The notes under the pieces: generated by a model
What the model was told of the DNA's origin: nothing
Databases searched by the model: none
What the model saw: the letters and a program-made list of their open reading frames with translations, nothing else
In this document: piece after piece, positions 16,451 through 24,178 of the stretch
Layout: every line of letters begins with the position of its first letter
Numbering within the stretch: the stretch's first letter is position 1
Program-made: the position numbers and the translations under genes
NCBI GenBank assembly: GCA_900315565.1
Contig: OMZS01000022.1
Coordinates: 1-58,905 of the forward strand
Source: an uncultured Prevotellaceae bacterium
GTDB lineage: Bacteria; Bacteroidota; Bacteroidia; Bacteroidales; Bacteroidaceae
Length of the DNA: 58,905 bases
Direction: 5' to 3'

Positions 16451-17645
16451 ATTCTTTGGCTAGTTCTTTGTTGTTCAGATAGGTTTCCACGTCCTTGTCG
16501 CCACGGCCACTGACGGTGAGCACCACCACGTCGGTGGGTTTGAACTGCATTTTCTGCAGCGCGGCCACGGCATGGGCACTCTCAATGGCAGGAATGATGC
16601 CTTCCATGCGTGTCAGCTCGTAACCGGCATAGATGGCCTCGTCGTCGTTGATGCTGAGCACGGTGGAGCGTCCCTTGCGGGCCATGTTGCAGTGCATAGG
16701 TCCCACGCCGGGGTAGTCGAGCCCGGCGCTGATGGTGAAGGCTTCCTCTATCTGGCCGTCGTCATCCTGCATGACGAGCATCTTGGCCCCGTGCAGAATG
16801 CCTGTGGTGCCGCGATGAATGGTGGCTGCCGTGTGGTCGGTGTCCCAACCGTGACCTCCGGCCTCGGCCAGCACAATCTTGACGCGCTCGTCGTCAACAT
16901 AGTGGTAAATGGTGCCGGCGGCATTGCTGCCACCACCAATGCAGGCCATGAGATAGTCGGGATAGTCGCGGCCAACCTGCTCTTGCAGCTGCCACTTGAT
17001 TTCTTCGGAAATAACGCTCTGCATGCGGGCCACGAGGTCGGGGTAAGGATGCGGGCCCATGGTGGAGCCAACGATGTAGAACGTGTTCTGCGGATGACAG
17101 CACCAGTCGCGAATGGCCTCCGAACAGGCATCCGAAAGCGTCATGTTGCCTGTGCGCACGGGGTGAACCTTCGCGCCGAGCATCTTCATGCGCTCCACAT
17201 TGGTGTGCTGGCGCTCCACGTCGGTGGCACCCATAAACACCTCGCACTCCATGTTCATCAGGGCGCAGACGGTGGCCGTGGCCACGCCGTGCTGGCCTGC
17301 TCCGGTCTCGGCAATGATGCGGGTTTTGCCCATCTTTTGGGCCAGCAGAATCTGACCGATGGTGTTGTTGATTTTGTGGGCACCAGTGTGGTTGAGGTCC
17401 TCACGTTTCAAGTAAAGCTGACAGCCGTAGCGCTCGCTCATCCTACGGGCGTAGTAGAGTGGCGACGGGCGTCCCACGTAATCCTTCAACAGCTGATGGT
17501 ACTCGCGTTTGAAATCTTCGCTCTCGATGATAGGCAGATAAGCGTCCTGCAAGTCGTGAACACACTTGTAAAGAATCTCAGGCACGTAGGCACCGCCAAA
17601 CTCGCCGTAGAAACCATTGTCATCGACAAAAAAACTCTCTTTCAT
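16437..17645 (-). CDS. trpB: Tryptophan synthase beta subunit
   Basis: A 402-residue PLP enzyme joining indole and serine. LNHTGAHKINN holds the PLP lysine (about residue 92). AETGAGQHGVATA and the phosphate-binding loop GGGSNAAG are intact, and SAGLDYPGVGP is typical of the TrpB1 class that pairs with TrpA. The length is that of the family. It is separated from trpA by the thioesterase gene, which is unusual because the two subunits form one complex. Its 3' end overlaps trpE by 14 bp. Confidence 0.96.
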   Translation of the reverse strand: MKESFFVDDNGFYGEFGGAYVPEILYKCVHDLQDAYLPIIESEDFKREYHQLLKDYVGRPSPLYYARRMSERYGCQLYLKREDLNHTGAHKINNTIGQILLAQKMGKTRIIAETGAGQHGVATATVCALMNMECEVFMGATDVERQHTNVERMKMLGAKVHPVRTGNMTLSDACSEAIRDWCCHPQNTFYIVGSTMGPHPYPDLVARMQSVISEEIKWQLQEQVGRDYPDYLMACIGGGSNAAGTIYHYVDDERVKIVLAEAGGHGWDTDHTAATIHRGTTGILHGAKMLVMQDDDGQIEEAFTISAGLDYPGVGPMHCNMARKGRSTVLSINDDEAIYAGYELTRMEGIIPAIESAHAVAALQKMQFKPTDVVVLTVSGRGDKDVETYLNNKELAKEYGDF

Positions 17646-17679
17646 CTTTTATATTTCAGTGTTTGTGTTGGTTTTCTTG

Positions 17680-18138
17680 TTATGCTTTAGTAGCAGAAGT
17701 GTTGCTGTCGGCATCAGCCTTGGCCGCGCCGCCAACAGGCTCGCACACATTTTCGCGGGTGCGATAGGCTATGCCCGTGAAAACGCTGATGAGCTCGTTT
17801 CTCTGGTTTCGCACTTCCACCTCTGCGTATGGAATTTTGTGGTGATTGTAGGTTTCCACCGCCTCGGCTATCAGTCGGTCGCCGAGCTTGGCCGAATGGA
17901 GAAACACAATGTTGTTTTGCAGACCGTAAGTCAGCGTGCCGTGAACGTTCAGCACGGCTGCTATGGCAAGGTCGGCCAGGGTAAAGATGGCACCGCCCTG
18001 ACAAACGCCACCGGCATTCAGATGGGCTTCGGTCACCACCATTTCGGCACGTGCATAGCCTTCGTTTACCTCCGTAAGCTGTACGCCGGCACGGGCTGCG
18101 AACACGTCACCTTTGTTCAAAAAATCTTTAATTTCCAT
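17680..18138 (-). CDS. Hotdog-fold thioesterase (PaaI-like) inside the trp operon
   Basis: A 152-residue single-domain hotdog protein. The HLNAGGVCQGGAIFTLADLA segment (about 44-63) is the PaaI/4HBT active-site helix, with the usual Asn and Asp positions. The C-terminus ends in a low-complexity Ala/Asp/Ser tail. The family hydrolyses acyl- or aryl-CoA thioesters. It lies 50 bp after trpA and 34 bp before trpB on the same strand, so it is presumably co-transcribed. No step of tryptophan synthesis needs a thioesterase. It may act on aromatic CoA esters or simply occupy a permissive site at the break in gene order. The start is ATG 18138 (MEIKDFLNKGD). Confidence 0.82.
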   Translation of the reverse strand: MEIKDFLNKGDVFAARAGVQLTEVNEGYARAEMVVTEAHLNAGGVCQGGAIFTLADLAIAAVLNVHGTLTYGLQNNIVFLHSAKLGDRLIAEAVETYNHHKIPYAEVEVRNQRNELISVFTGIAYRTRENVCEPVGGAAKADADSNTSATKA

Positions 18139-18188
18139 AATGCTGTTCTTCTTTAGTTTGTTGTGGTTTTGAATAAGTAAAAAGGATC

Positions 18189-18965
18189 TTATTGACTCAG
18201 TGCTTCGTAAAGCATGTCCATAGCCTTGTCGGGATTGAGCGTCTCGTTGAGCAGTGTGACAAACTTCGAGCCGATGATGGCCCCTGCGGCATTCTGCTGC
18301 GCGCTTTCGAGTGTCTGCCGGTTGCTGATGCCAAAGCCAATCATGCGCGGGTTGCGCAGTTTCATGGCGTTGATGTGCTTGAAATACTGCTGCTTGACCT
18401 CGTCGAAGCTCTGCTGTGCGCCCGTTGTGCTGGCCGAGCTCACCATGTAGATAAACCCGTTGGTGTGCTCGTCGATGAAACGGATGCGCTCCTCGCTCGT
18501 TTCGGGCGTAATCATCATGATGACACGCAGGTCGTAACGGTCGGCAACGGGTTTCACCACGTCGAGATAGTCCTGGAAAGGCAGGTCGGGAATAATCATA
18601 CCCGAGGCACCGCTCTCCACACAACTTTGGCAGAAACGCTCTATGCCATAGTGCAGAATCACATTGAGATAGCCCATCATGACAAGCGGTATCTTCACCT
18701 CGTCCTTGATGGCTTTCAGTTGTTCGAACAGGTGGGTCAGCGTCATGCCGTTTTTCAAGGCCACGGTGCCTGCACTCTGAATGACAGGGCCGTCGGCCAG
18801 CGGATCACTAAAGGGAATGCCCACCTCTATCATGTCGATGCCCCTGCGCTGGAGCGTCAGGATGACATCGCCCGTGCCTTCGAGTGTGGGACAGCCGGCG
18901 CAGAAGTAAAGCGAAAGCAATTTGCGTCCTTCTGCCTGGGCAAACAGTTGATTGATTTTATTCAT
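18189..18965 (-). CDS. trpA: Tryptophan synthase alpha subunit
   Basis: A 258-residue TIM barrel releasing indole from indole-glycerol phosphate. Catalytic Glu and Asp lie in MIEVGIPFSDPLADGP (about residue 46) and in the IIPDLPFQDY loop. The GFGISN segment binds the phosphate. Length and start (MNKINQLFAQAEGRK) match the family. It follows trpF by 34 bp. Confidence 0.96.
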   Translation of the reverse strand: MNKINQLFAQAEGRKLLSLYFCAGCPTLEGTGDVILTLQRRGIDMIEVGIPFSDPLADGPVIQSAGTVALKNGMTLTHLFEQLKAIKDEVKIPLVMMGYLNVILHYGIERFCQSCVESGASGMIIPDLPFQDYLDVVKPVADRYDLRVIMMITPETSEERIRFIDEHTNGFIYMVSSASTTGAQQSFDEVKQQYFKHINAMKLRNPRMIGFGISNRQTLESAQQNAAGAIIGSKFVTLLNETLNPDKAMDMLYEALSQ

Positions 18966-18999
18966 ATTTTCTACGTTTGTTTTGTGTGGTTGTTGCGTT

Positions 19000-19692
19000 C
19001 TATCTCACTTCTGCCACAAAGCGTCGCAGGGCTTCTACGTCTTTCACTGCAGGAGCGGTTTCAAAGCGCGAGTTAAGGTCGATGCCGGCAAAGCGCGGAT
19101 GGCGGAAAGCCTTGACACGGGCTGCGTCGTCAGGGCCGATGCCGCCACTTAGAAGAAAAGGTGTGTGGCCATCGTAGTCGTTGAGCACCGACCAGTCGAA
19201 CTGCTCGCCACTACCGCCCACGCTGCTGCACTTGGTGTCGAAAAGGAACATGTCCACGTGGTCTTCGTACTCCTTGTAGCGCTGCATGTCGGCGGGCGAG
19301 GCAATGCTCAGTGCCTTGATGATGCGAATGCCGAAGCGGATGTCGGGGTCGAGTGTGCGCCGCAGATTGTCTATCATCACCGCCGACTCGTTGCCGTGCA
19401 ATTGCACGTACTGAAGGTCGTAATTGTAAACGCGGGTGACAATGTTCTGCGGCATGTCGTCCACAAACACACCTACACGGGCTACCAACTGTCGGCCACC
19501 GGCTGCCGTCATGGCGTCGGGCCGCTCTTCTTTCAGCGATGTGTAGTCGGGAATGATGCCTGCACGCGAACGGATTTGGCTCACATAGCGGGGACTTTGA
19601 GGCCAAAAGATGAAGCCTATCATATCGACTCCCAACTGCTCTACGGCGTGAATGTTTTCGGGCTCACGCATGCCACAAACCTTTATTAGCAT
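19000..19692 (-). CDS. trpF: Phosphoribosylanthranilate isomerase
   Basis: A 230-residue TIM barrel catalysing the Amadori rearrangement of phosphoribosylanthranilate. The general-base Cys is in IKVCGMREPENI at the N-terminus, the general-acid Asp is in MFLFDTK (about residue 150), and the phosphate-binding GIDLNSRFE is near the C-terminus. A TTG lies upstream at 19707, but ATG 19692 gives the normal TrpF start. The 82-bp gap to trpC is occupied by the composite repeat element. Confidence 0.94.
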   Translation of the reverse strand: MLIKVCGMREPENIHAVEQLGVDMIGFIFWPQSPRYVSQIRSRAGIIPDYTSLKEERPDAMTAAGGRQLVARVGVFVDDMPQNIVTRVYNYDLQYVQLHGNESAVMIDNLRRTLDPDIRFGIRIIKALSIASPADMQRYKEYEDHVDMFLFDTKCSSVGGSGEQFDWSVLNDYDGHTPFLLSGGIGPDDAARVKAFRHPRFAGIDLNSRFETAPAVKDVEALRRFVAEVR

Positions 19693-19694
19693 AG

Positions 19695-19808
19695 GTTGAT
19701 TTGACAATTTGACAAATTTACTATTTTTACCATTTTACAATCTCACGATTCCCATTCTCCTTATTCTCAGCTAATCAAAGCTCCCTCCCTTCGGGAGGGC
19801 AGGGGTGG
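19695..19808 (-). repeat. Composite repeat: GC hairpin plus AT heptamers (copy 2), forming the TrpC tail
   Basis: On the minus strand it reads ACCCACCCCTGCCCTCCC, a 7-bp hairpin (CCCTCCC with GGGAGGG), then GAGCTTTGATTAGCTGAG, then AT-rich units ending just before the trpF ATG. It is the same order as 2735-2852. The GC part lies inside trpC, and the trpC stop codon is in the GATTAG portion. Confidence 0.75.
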
Positions 19809-20599
19809 GTCTTCAATTCCTCTATAAAACTTTTCAGGGCATCGCCGGGCGAAGGAGTCTTCATGAAACTCTCGCCAATGAGAAAACCATTGAAGCCCGC
19901 CATTCGCAGGTCGCGCACGTTTTGAGGCTGGCTGATGCCGCTCTCGCTCACCTTGCAGGCATCGGAAGGCAGACGCGAAGCCATGCGGAAGGAGTTCTGA
20001 ACATCGGTGACAAAGGTGCCGAGGTTGCGATTGTTCACACCACACACATCGGGCTCCAGCTCAGCATAGTCGAGTTCGCGCTCGTCGTGCATCTCCAGGA
20101 GCACCTCCAGCTGAAGCTCGTGCGCCGTGCGAAGCAACGAGCGGCACTCGCTGAGCGACAGGTCAGCGGCTATGAGCAGCACCGCACTGGCACCACACAA
20201 GCGAGCCTGAAAGAGCTGATACTCGTCGATGACGAAGTTCTTGTAGAGAATGGGTATGGTGACGCCCGACCTGCGCGCCTCAGTCACAAACGCATCGCTG
20301 CCGCCAAAAAACATCTCATCGGTGAGAATAGAGACGGCTGCTGCACCGTTCTGCTGATAACTCAGCGGAATCTGGTCGGCACGCCCTTCTTCTTTTATCC
20401 AGCCTTTGGAGGGCGACTTGCGCTTAAACTCGCTGATGATGCCACTCTCGGAAGCCAACAACGTTTTGCGCAGCGAGGCAACAGGATTGCCCAGCACCGA
20501 CTCCACTCGGCGGTGAATCTCGCGCTCAGGCAACTGCTCTTTGAACCGTTGCACCTCTACCCTTTTATGGGCCACTATCTCATCTAAAACATCTTTCAT
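19775..20599 (-). CDS. trpC: Indole-3-glycerol phosphate synthase
   Basis: A 274-residue TIM barrel closing the indole ring. The catalytic Lys lies in SEFKRKSPSKGW (about residue 50), a second Lys in ILYKNFVID, and Glu in LLEMHDERE. The barrel ends at LIGESFMKTPSPGDALKSFI. The last dozen residues (KTHPCPPEGREL) are encoded by the GC-rich repeat element and are probably not part of the ancestral protein. ATG 20599 (MKDVLDEIVAHKR) is the start; further in-frame ATGs upstream come only from ATAATGC repeats and would add MHSSLCI-type heptapeptides. Confidence 0.94.
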   Translation of the reverse strand: MKDVLDEIVAHKRVEVQRFKEQLPEREIHRRVESVLGNPVASLRKTLLASESGIISEFKRKSPSKGWIKEEGRADQIPLSYQQNGAAAVSILTDEMFFGGSDAFVTEARRSGVTIPILYKNFVIDEYQLFQARLCGASAVLLIAADLSLSECRSLLRTAHELQLEVLLEMHDERELDYAELEPDVCGVNNRNLGTFVTDVQNSFRMASRLPSDACKVSESGISQPQNVRDLRMAGFNGFLIGESFMKTPSPGDALKSFIEELKTHPCPPEGREL

Positions 20600-20695
20600 A
20601 ATGCATAATGATGAATGCATAATGCATAATGACGAATGCATAATGCATAATTAAACTCCTAATTCCTAATTCCTAACTCCTAATTCCTAACTCTC
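20600..20695. repeat. ATAATGC and CCTAATT/CCTAACT heptamer tract
   Basis: Several CATAATG units with interspersed ATGAATG are followed by CTCCTAATTC/CTCCTAACT units. The tract fills the whole gap between trpD and trpC. Confidence 0.75.
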
Positions 20696-20697
20696 TC

Positions 20698-21714
20698 TCA
20701 GCTATTCAGTTCCACGAACTTATTGAACGTCTGCAGGGCGCGTCCGCTGTCTATCGACTCGCGGGCAATCTCTATGCACTCGTCAATTTCTTTCGCACCC
20801 CGCTCCAGCACCTGAATGCCAAAGGCGGCGTTGGCCAGCACGATGTTCTTCTGGGCAGGCAAAGCTGTGTTGGCCAGCACACGGTCGAAAATCTCCTTGG
20901 CCTCTATCTCAGTGGCACCGCCCACCAGTTCCTCGGGCTTGGCTATGTCGAATCCCAGGTCTGACGGCTTGAAAATGCGCTCGTAGTTGTTGGTCTTCAC
21001 CTTGAAGTCGCCCGTGAGCGAAATCTCGTCGTAGCCGTCAATGCTGTTCACGATGCCGTAGTCGATGCCTATTTTCTGATACACATTGCTGTAGAGCCGC
21101 ATCTGGTCGAGCGTGGCCACACCCAAGAGCTGGCACTGCGGCTTGCTGGGATTCACAATGGGGCCCAGCAGATTGAAGCACGTGGGAAACTGCAATGCCC
21201 TGCGGATGGGGCCGACAAACTTCATGGCCTTGGCAAACAATTGTGCGTGCAGATAAACAATGCCGCACTCGTTGATACAGCGGTTCAGCTTGTCCAGGTC
21301 GTCGGTGAAACGAACGCCGTGGTTGGCTATCACGTTCGACGCGCCGCTGGTTGATGTGGCGGCATAGTTGCCATGCTTGGCCACCTTGTATCCGGCACCG
21401 GCAATAACGAAACAGGCCGTGGTAGAAATGTTGAACGTGTTCTTGCGGTCGCCGCCCGTGCCCACCACGTCGATGTAGCGGTCGCAGTCGAGCGGCACGG
21501 GCACACCCGTTTCCAGGATACCGTCGCGGAAGCCCAGCAACTCGTCAACGGTGATGCCCCGCATTTGCAGGCCCGTGAGCAGAGCCGTGATTTGCTCCAT
21601 AGGGAACTCACTCTTGGTGATGCCAATCAGAATGTCGCGGGTCTCCTCGCGCGTGAGGGCCTCGTGGTTGAGCATTCTGTTCAAAATGTCTTTCATTTCC
21701 ATCTTATCTATCAT
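20698..21714 (-). CDS. trpD: Anthranilate phosphoribosyltransferase
   Basis: A 338-residue homodimeric enzyme adding phosphoribose to anthranilate. The PRPP loop VGTGGDRKNTFNIST (about residue 85), KHGNYAATSTSGASNV and GPIRRALQFPTCFNLLGPI are intact. It is a free-standing TrpD with no amidotransferase fusion. Three in-frame ATGs (21714, 21702, 21696) compete for the start; 21696 gives the commonest family start (MKDILNRML). It is the first structural gene of the operon and lies directly behind the leader peptide and attenuator. Confidence 0.94.
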   Translation of the reverse strand: MIDKMEMKDILNRMLNHEALTREETRDILIGITKSEFPMEQITALLTGLQMRGITVDELLGFRDGILETGVPVPLDCDRYIDVVGTGGDRKNTFNISTTACFVIAGAGYKVAKHGNYAATSTSGASNVIANHGVRFTDDLDKLNRCINECGIVYLHAQLFAKAMKFVGPIRRALQFPTCFNLLGPIVNPSKPQCQLLGVATLDQMRLYSNVYQKIGIDYGIVNSIDGYDEISLTGDFKVKTNNYERIFKPSDLGFDIAKPEELVGGATEIEAKEIFDRVLANTALPAQKNIVLANAAFGIQVLERGAKEIDECIEIARESIDSGRALQTFNKFVELNS

Positions 21715-21775
21715 TTTATTTGTGTTGTTATTACTTGCCTGTCGCTTATCGGTTCGGCCTCATTCGTATTCCAAG

Positions 21776-21806
21776 AAAAAAGACCTGTCGTAAGAACGGC
21801 AGGCCT
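21776..21806 (-). terminator. Predicted trp attenuator
   Basis: On the minus strand GGCCTGCCG pairs with CGACAGGTC (one mismatch, one G.U) around a 6-nt loop and runs into six Ts. It is about 50 nt after the trpL stop and 60 nt before trpD. GTCGTGAG at 21846-21853, just after the trpL stop, can pair with CTTACGAC at 21787-21794 and would open the stem (8 bp, one G.U). Confidence 0.8.
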
Positions 21807-21855
21807 TCGTTGATATCTTCTTTGAGTATCTACATGGCTTCGTAACTCACGACTG

Positions 21856-21906
21856 TTAAAATCTTGAGCTGCGCCACCACCAATTTGTAGATACTGTTAA
21901 TTTCAT
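21856..21906 (-). CDS. trpL: trp operon leader peptide
   Basis: A 16-codon frame encoding MKLTVSTNWWWRSSRF, with three consecutive TGG Trp codons at 21874-21882. It begins about 28 nt after a consensus promoter box. Codons 4-7 contain AGTATCTACA (21886-21895 on the minus strand), which is perfectly complementary to TGTAGATACT at 21825-21834 between the stop and the attenuator. A ribosome stalled at Trp codons would mask the first arm. This is the layout of ribosome-mediated attenuation: low Trp-tRNA should favour read-through into trpD. Confidence 0.88.
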   Translation of the reverse strand: MKLTVSTNWWWRSSRF

Positions 21907-21934
21907 TTTCTTTGTTTTTGTTTGATTTCGGTTG

Positions 21935-21942
21935 CAAAATTA
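21935..21942 (-). promoter_or_regulatory. trp operon promoter
   Basis: The minus strand reads TAATTTTG (TAnnTTTG), with TTTG at 21962-21965 exactly 19 bp upstream. This is among the best promoter matches in the window and places the start of transcription about 20 nt before trpL. Confidence 0.8.
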
Positions 21943-22147
21943 CACTTTTTTCGCGACACACCAAACTTTTTGACAGTTTTCTTTCATGAACATGTAATTT
22001 TTTAATCACAAACACGGAAAACCGTCTGCAAAAACCATTCATTTTCTTGAAAAAAGATTTTCGCAAACGTGTAATAAAGAAGCAAACCATGCGTTATAAA
22101 AACAAACAGATATTTGTCAACTGTATAACATAAAGAAAGGTAAGCCT

Positions 22148-22276
22148 ATGCAACATTTTACACTCGAAGAAGTCCGCCCGTCGGAAACAACACTGAACAT
22201 TATCAGACAAATAGCCTACACTTATCGTGTACTGAAAATGAAAGGCGGTAACCAATTGCCCTATTGCCTGAACTGA
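22148..22276 (+). CDS. Small conserved-looking 42-residue protein
   Basis: Starts MQHFTLEEVRPSETTLNIIR and ends in CLN. An AAAGAAAGG stretch lies shortly before the ATG. The pattern V-x-PSE-x-TL-x2-I+Q-x-A-x2-Y resembles small Bacteroidales hypothetical proteins of 40-50 residues that I have seen, but I can assign no function. It is soluble with no membrane segment. It lies divergent from the trp leader, in front of a TTAGGAG repeat and rpe. Confidence 0.6.
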   Translation: MQHFTLEEVRPSETTLNIIRQIAYTYRVLKMKGGNQLPYCLN

Positions 22277-22283
22277 CTATGAG

Positions 22284-22338
22284 TTAGGAGTTAGGAGTTA
22301 GGAGTTAGGAGTTAGGAAGTAGGAGTTAGGAGATAGGA
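22284..22338. repeat. TTAGGAG heptamer array
   Basis: Four perfect TTAGGAG units (22284-22311) are followed by degenerate ones, between the 42-residue gene and rpe. It is the same unit as at 13401-13435. Confidence 0.8.
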
Positions 22339-22387
22339 GATTTTTAGACACTTTCTTAACTCTGTGAACAAAAAAACACGAAACGTT

Positions 22388-23065
22388 ATGGAAGAAAGAA
22401 CGACCCTCGTTTCACCCTCGCTGCTCGCAGCCAACTTTATCGATTTGCGCAACGACGTGAACATGATTAACAAGAGTGAGGCCGACTGGCTTCACCTTGA
22501 CGTGATGGACGGTGTGTTTGTACCCAATATTTCATTCGGATTCCCCGTGCTCGAAGCGGTGGCAAAATACTGCTCCAAACCGTTGGACGTGCATTTCATG
22601 ATAGTGCATCCCGAGCGCTACATCCAGCAGACGGCACGCCTGGGAGCCATGATGATGAACGTGCACTACGAGGCATGCACTCACCTGCACCGCACCGTGG
22701 AGGAAATCCACAATGCCGGCATGAAGGCCGGCGTGACGCTCAACCCCTCGACGCCCGTCAGTGTGCTGGAAGACATTATCGGCGATGTGGATATGGTGCT
22801 GCTCATGAGTGTGAACCCCGGCTTTGGCGGACAGAAATTCATTGAGAACACCATCGCTAAGGTGCGCCGTCTGCGCAAGCTAATTGCCGAGAGTGGCAGC
22901 CATGCGCTCATCGAGGTGGATGGCGGTGTGCAGGGCGAGACTGCCCCGCGCCTGGTAGAGGCTGGTGTGGACGTGTTGGTGAGCGGCAGCTACGTGTTTA
23001 AGTCGCCCGACCCCTACAAAACCATTCGCGAACTGAAACTTCTGGGAGCTGCGAGGCTCACTTAG
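22388..23065 (+). CDS. rpe: Ribulose-phosphate 3-epimerase
   Basis: A 225-residue TIM barrel interconverting ribulose-5-phosphate and xylulose-5-phosphate in the pentose phosphate pathway. SPSLLAANF at the N-terminus, WLHLDVMDGVFVPN (metal ligands His, Asp), VHFMIVHPE, MSVNPGFGGQKF and IEVDGGV are all present in order. ATG 22388 gives the normal start; a GTG at 22364 would add eight residues. It is followed by a 35-bp perfect inverted repeat that separates it from the convergent sigma factor gene. Confidence 0.95.
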   Translation: MEERTTLVSPSLLAANFIDLRNDVNMINKSEADWLHLDVMDGVFVPNISFGFPVLEAVAKYCSKPLDVHFMIVHPERYIQQTARLGAMMMNVHYEACTHLHRTVEEIHNAGMKAGVTLNPSTPVSVLEDIIGDVDMVLLMSVNPGFGGQKFIENTIAKVRRLRKLIAESGSHALIEVDGGVQGETAPRLVEAGVDVLVSGSYVFKSPDPYKTIRELKLLGAARLT

Positions 23066-23081
23066 TAAACTTTTATAAATA

Positions 23082-23193
23082 GGTATAGGAAAGAAATTGG
23101 AATAATTAGAATAATTACCCCAAAAAGAAGTCTGTTCATATGAACATCTTTCTGAAAGAATTATTCTAATTATTCCAATTTCTTTCCTATACC
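23082..23193. repeat. Long hairpin repeat with 35-bp perfect arms (copy 1)
   Basis: Arms 23082-23116 and 23159-23193 start GGTATAGGAAAGAAATTGGA and are perfectly inverted. The loop carries GTTCATATGAAC. It lies between the convergent rpe and sigma genes. A related, less perfect element is at 52918-53009. Confidence 0.85.
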
Positions 23194-23239
23194 TTATTAT
23201 TATTCCCCTTTCAACTATGCTACAAAGGAAACGTGTTTC

Positions 23240-23836
23240 TTAGTCAAGCTGCAGGTGGACTTTATGTTCACGTGCCATGCGGCGCATGTTCAGGATGGCG
23301 TAGCGCATGCGACCAAGCGAGGTGTTGATGCTCACGCCCGTGGTTTCGGCAATCTCCTTAAACGACAATTCCTGATAGAACCGCATGAACACCACCTCAC
23401 GCTGTGTGGGCGGCAGCATGTTCATCATCTTCTTCACATCGCTGAGCACCTGCTCGTTGACAAACTGGTTTTCGATGTTCGAGTCGAGGATGTTGGCCGG
23501 ATTGAGGTTCGAGAGGTCGTTGCCCTCCGACGGCTCCACAATGTTCTCCTGCTTCTGTTCACGATAGAAGTCCATCATCACATTGTGGGCAATGCGCATG
23601 AGCCAGGCAGCAAACTTGCCCGACGTGGTGTATTTGCCCTCGTGCAGCTTGGTAATGACCTTGACAAAGGTTTCTTGGAATATATCATCTGCCTTGTCGC
23701 GATCTCTCACGACAAAGAGAATATAGGAATACAATTTCGACTGTGTGCGGCTTAACAACAAATCGAACGCCCTATTGTTACCATTAACGTATGACAATGC
23801 CAACTGCTCGTCGGTCATCTCATTGAGTTCATTCAT
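23240..23836 (-). CDS. ECF-type RNA polymerase sigma factor
   Basis: 198 residues. Region 2 includes AFDLLLSRTQSKLYSYILFVV and DKADDIFQETFVKV (about 18-60), followed by FAAWLMRIAHNVMMDFYR. Region 4 is LPPTQREVVFMRFYQELSFKEIAETTGVSINTSLGRMRYA (about 143-185). No anti-sigma gene is adjacent, unlike the two other ECF genes in this window. It reads as a conserved stand-alone Bacteroidales ECF factor. Its promoter box is at 23923-23930. Confidence 0.9.
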   Translation of the reverse strand: MNELNEMTDEQLALSYVNGNNRAFDLLLSRTQSKLYSYILFVVRDRDKADDIFQETFVKVITKLHEGKYTTSGKFAAWLMRIAHNVMMDFYREQKQENIVEPSEGNDLSNLNPANILDSNIENQFVNEQVLSDVKKMMNMLPPTQREVVFMRFYQELSFKEIAETTGVSINTSLGRMRYAILNMRRMAREHKVHLQLD

Positions 23837-23922
23837 TTTTTCTTCGTTTTTGTTGAAGTAAAAAATTTCTCAATAGGCGGTAATGATTTAAATGAATACT
23901 ACGTTTTTAATTATTTCGGGTG

Positions 23923-23930
23923 CAAATATA
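23923..23930 (-). promoter_or_regulatory. Promoter of the stand-alone ECF sigma gene
   Basis: The minus strand reads TATATTTG, with TTTG at 23951-23954, 20 bp upstream. It is divergent from, and only about 75 bp away from, the riboswitch promoter at 24006. Confidence 0.7.
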
Positions 23931-23982
23931 GGGATTATTCATGGGCTGTGCAAATTTTTTCGACAAAAAATCTTAATTTTTC

Positions 23983-24013
23983 TTTGTCAGATAGTATAAA
24001 AATAGTATATTTG
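23983..24013 (+). promoter_or_regulatory. Promoter of the cobalamin riboswitch RNA
   Basis: TTTG (23983-23986) and TATATTTG (24006-24013) are separated by exactly 19 bp, a full match to the Bacteroidetes promoter. Transcription should begin near 24020. Confidence 0.78.
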
Positions 24014-24019
24014 CAGCGT

Positions 24020-24178
24020 TGATGGTTCGCTATAGACGCGATTGAAAAGGGAATGGAGTGAAAATCTCCGACTGTCTCGCAGCTGTGAGTTCCTTTTAAG
24101 CCGCCAAGCGACACACCACTGCCCTCTGCACGGGCGGGAAGGTGCTTGGCGACGGAACAAAGTCAGAAGACCTGCCTC
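24020..24178 (+). ncRNA. Cobalamin riboswitch
   Basis: It carries the conserved elements in order: GGGAATGGAGTGAAAATCTC, ACTGTCTCGCAGCTGTGA, AAGCC, the internal arm CGGGCGGGAAGG, and the closing GTCAGAAGACCTGCC. In Bacteroidales such elements normally precede vitamin B12 uptake or synthesis genes (btuB type). Here no such gene follows. A terminator-like hairpin lies at 24362 and the next confident gene on this strand is at 25287. It senses adenosylcobalamin or a related corrinoid; the class variant was not determined. Confidence 0.9.

Noticed and set aside
21830-22090. An 86-codon minus-strand frame over the trp leader
   Set aside because: It reads the promoter and leader region in the wrong frame for trpL and overlaps the control stems. 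The short trpL frame explains the sequence better.
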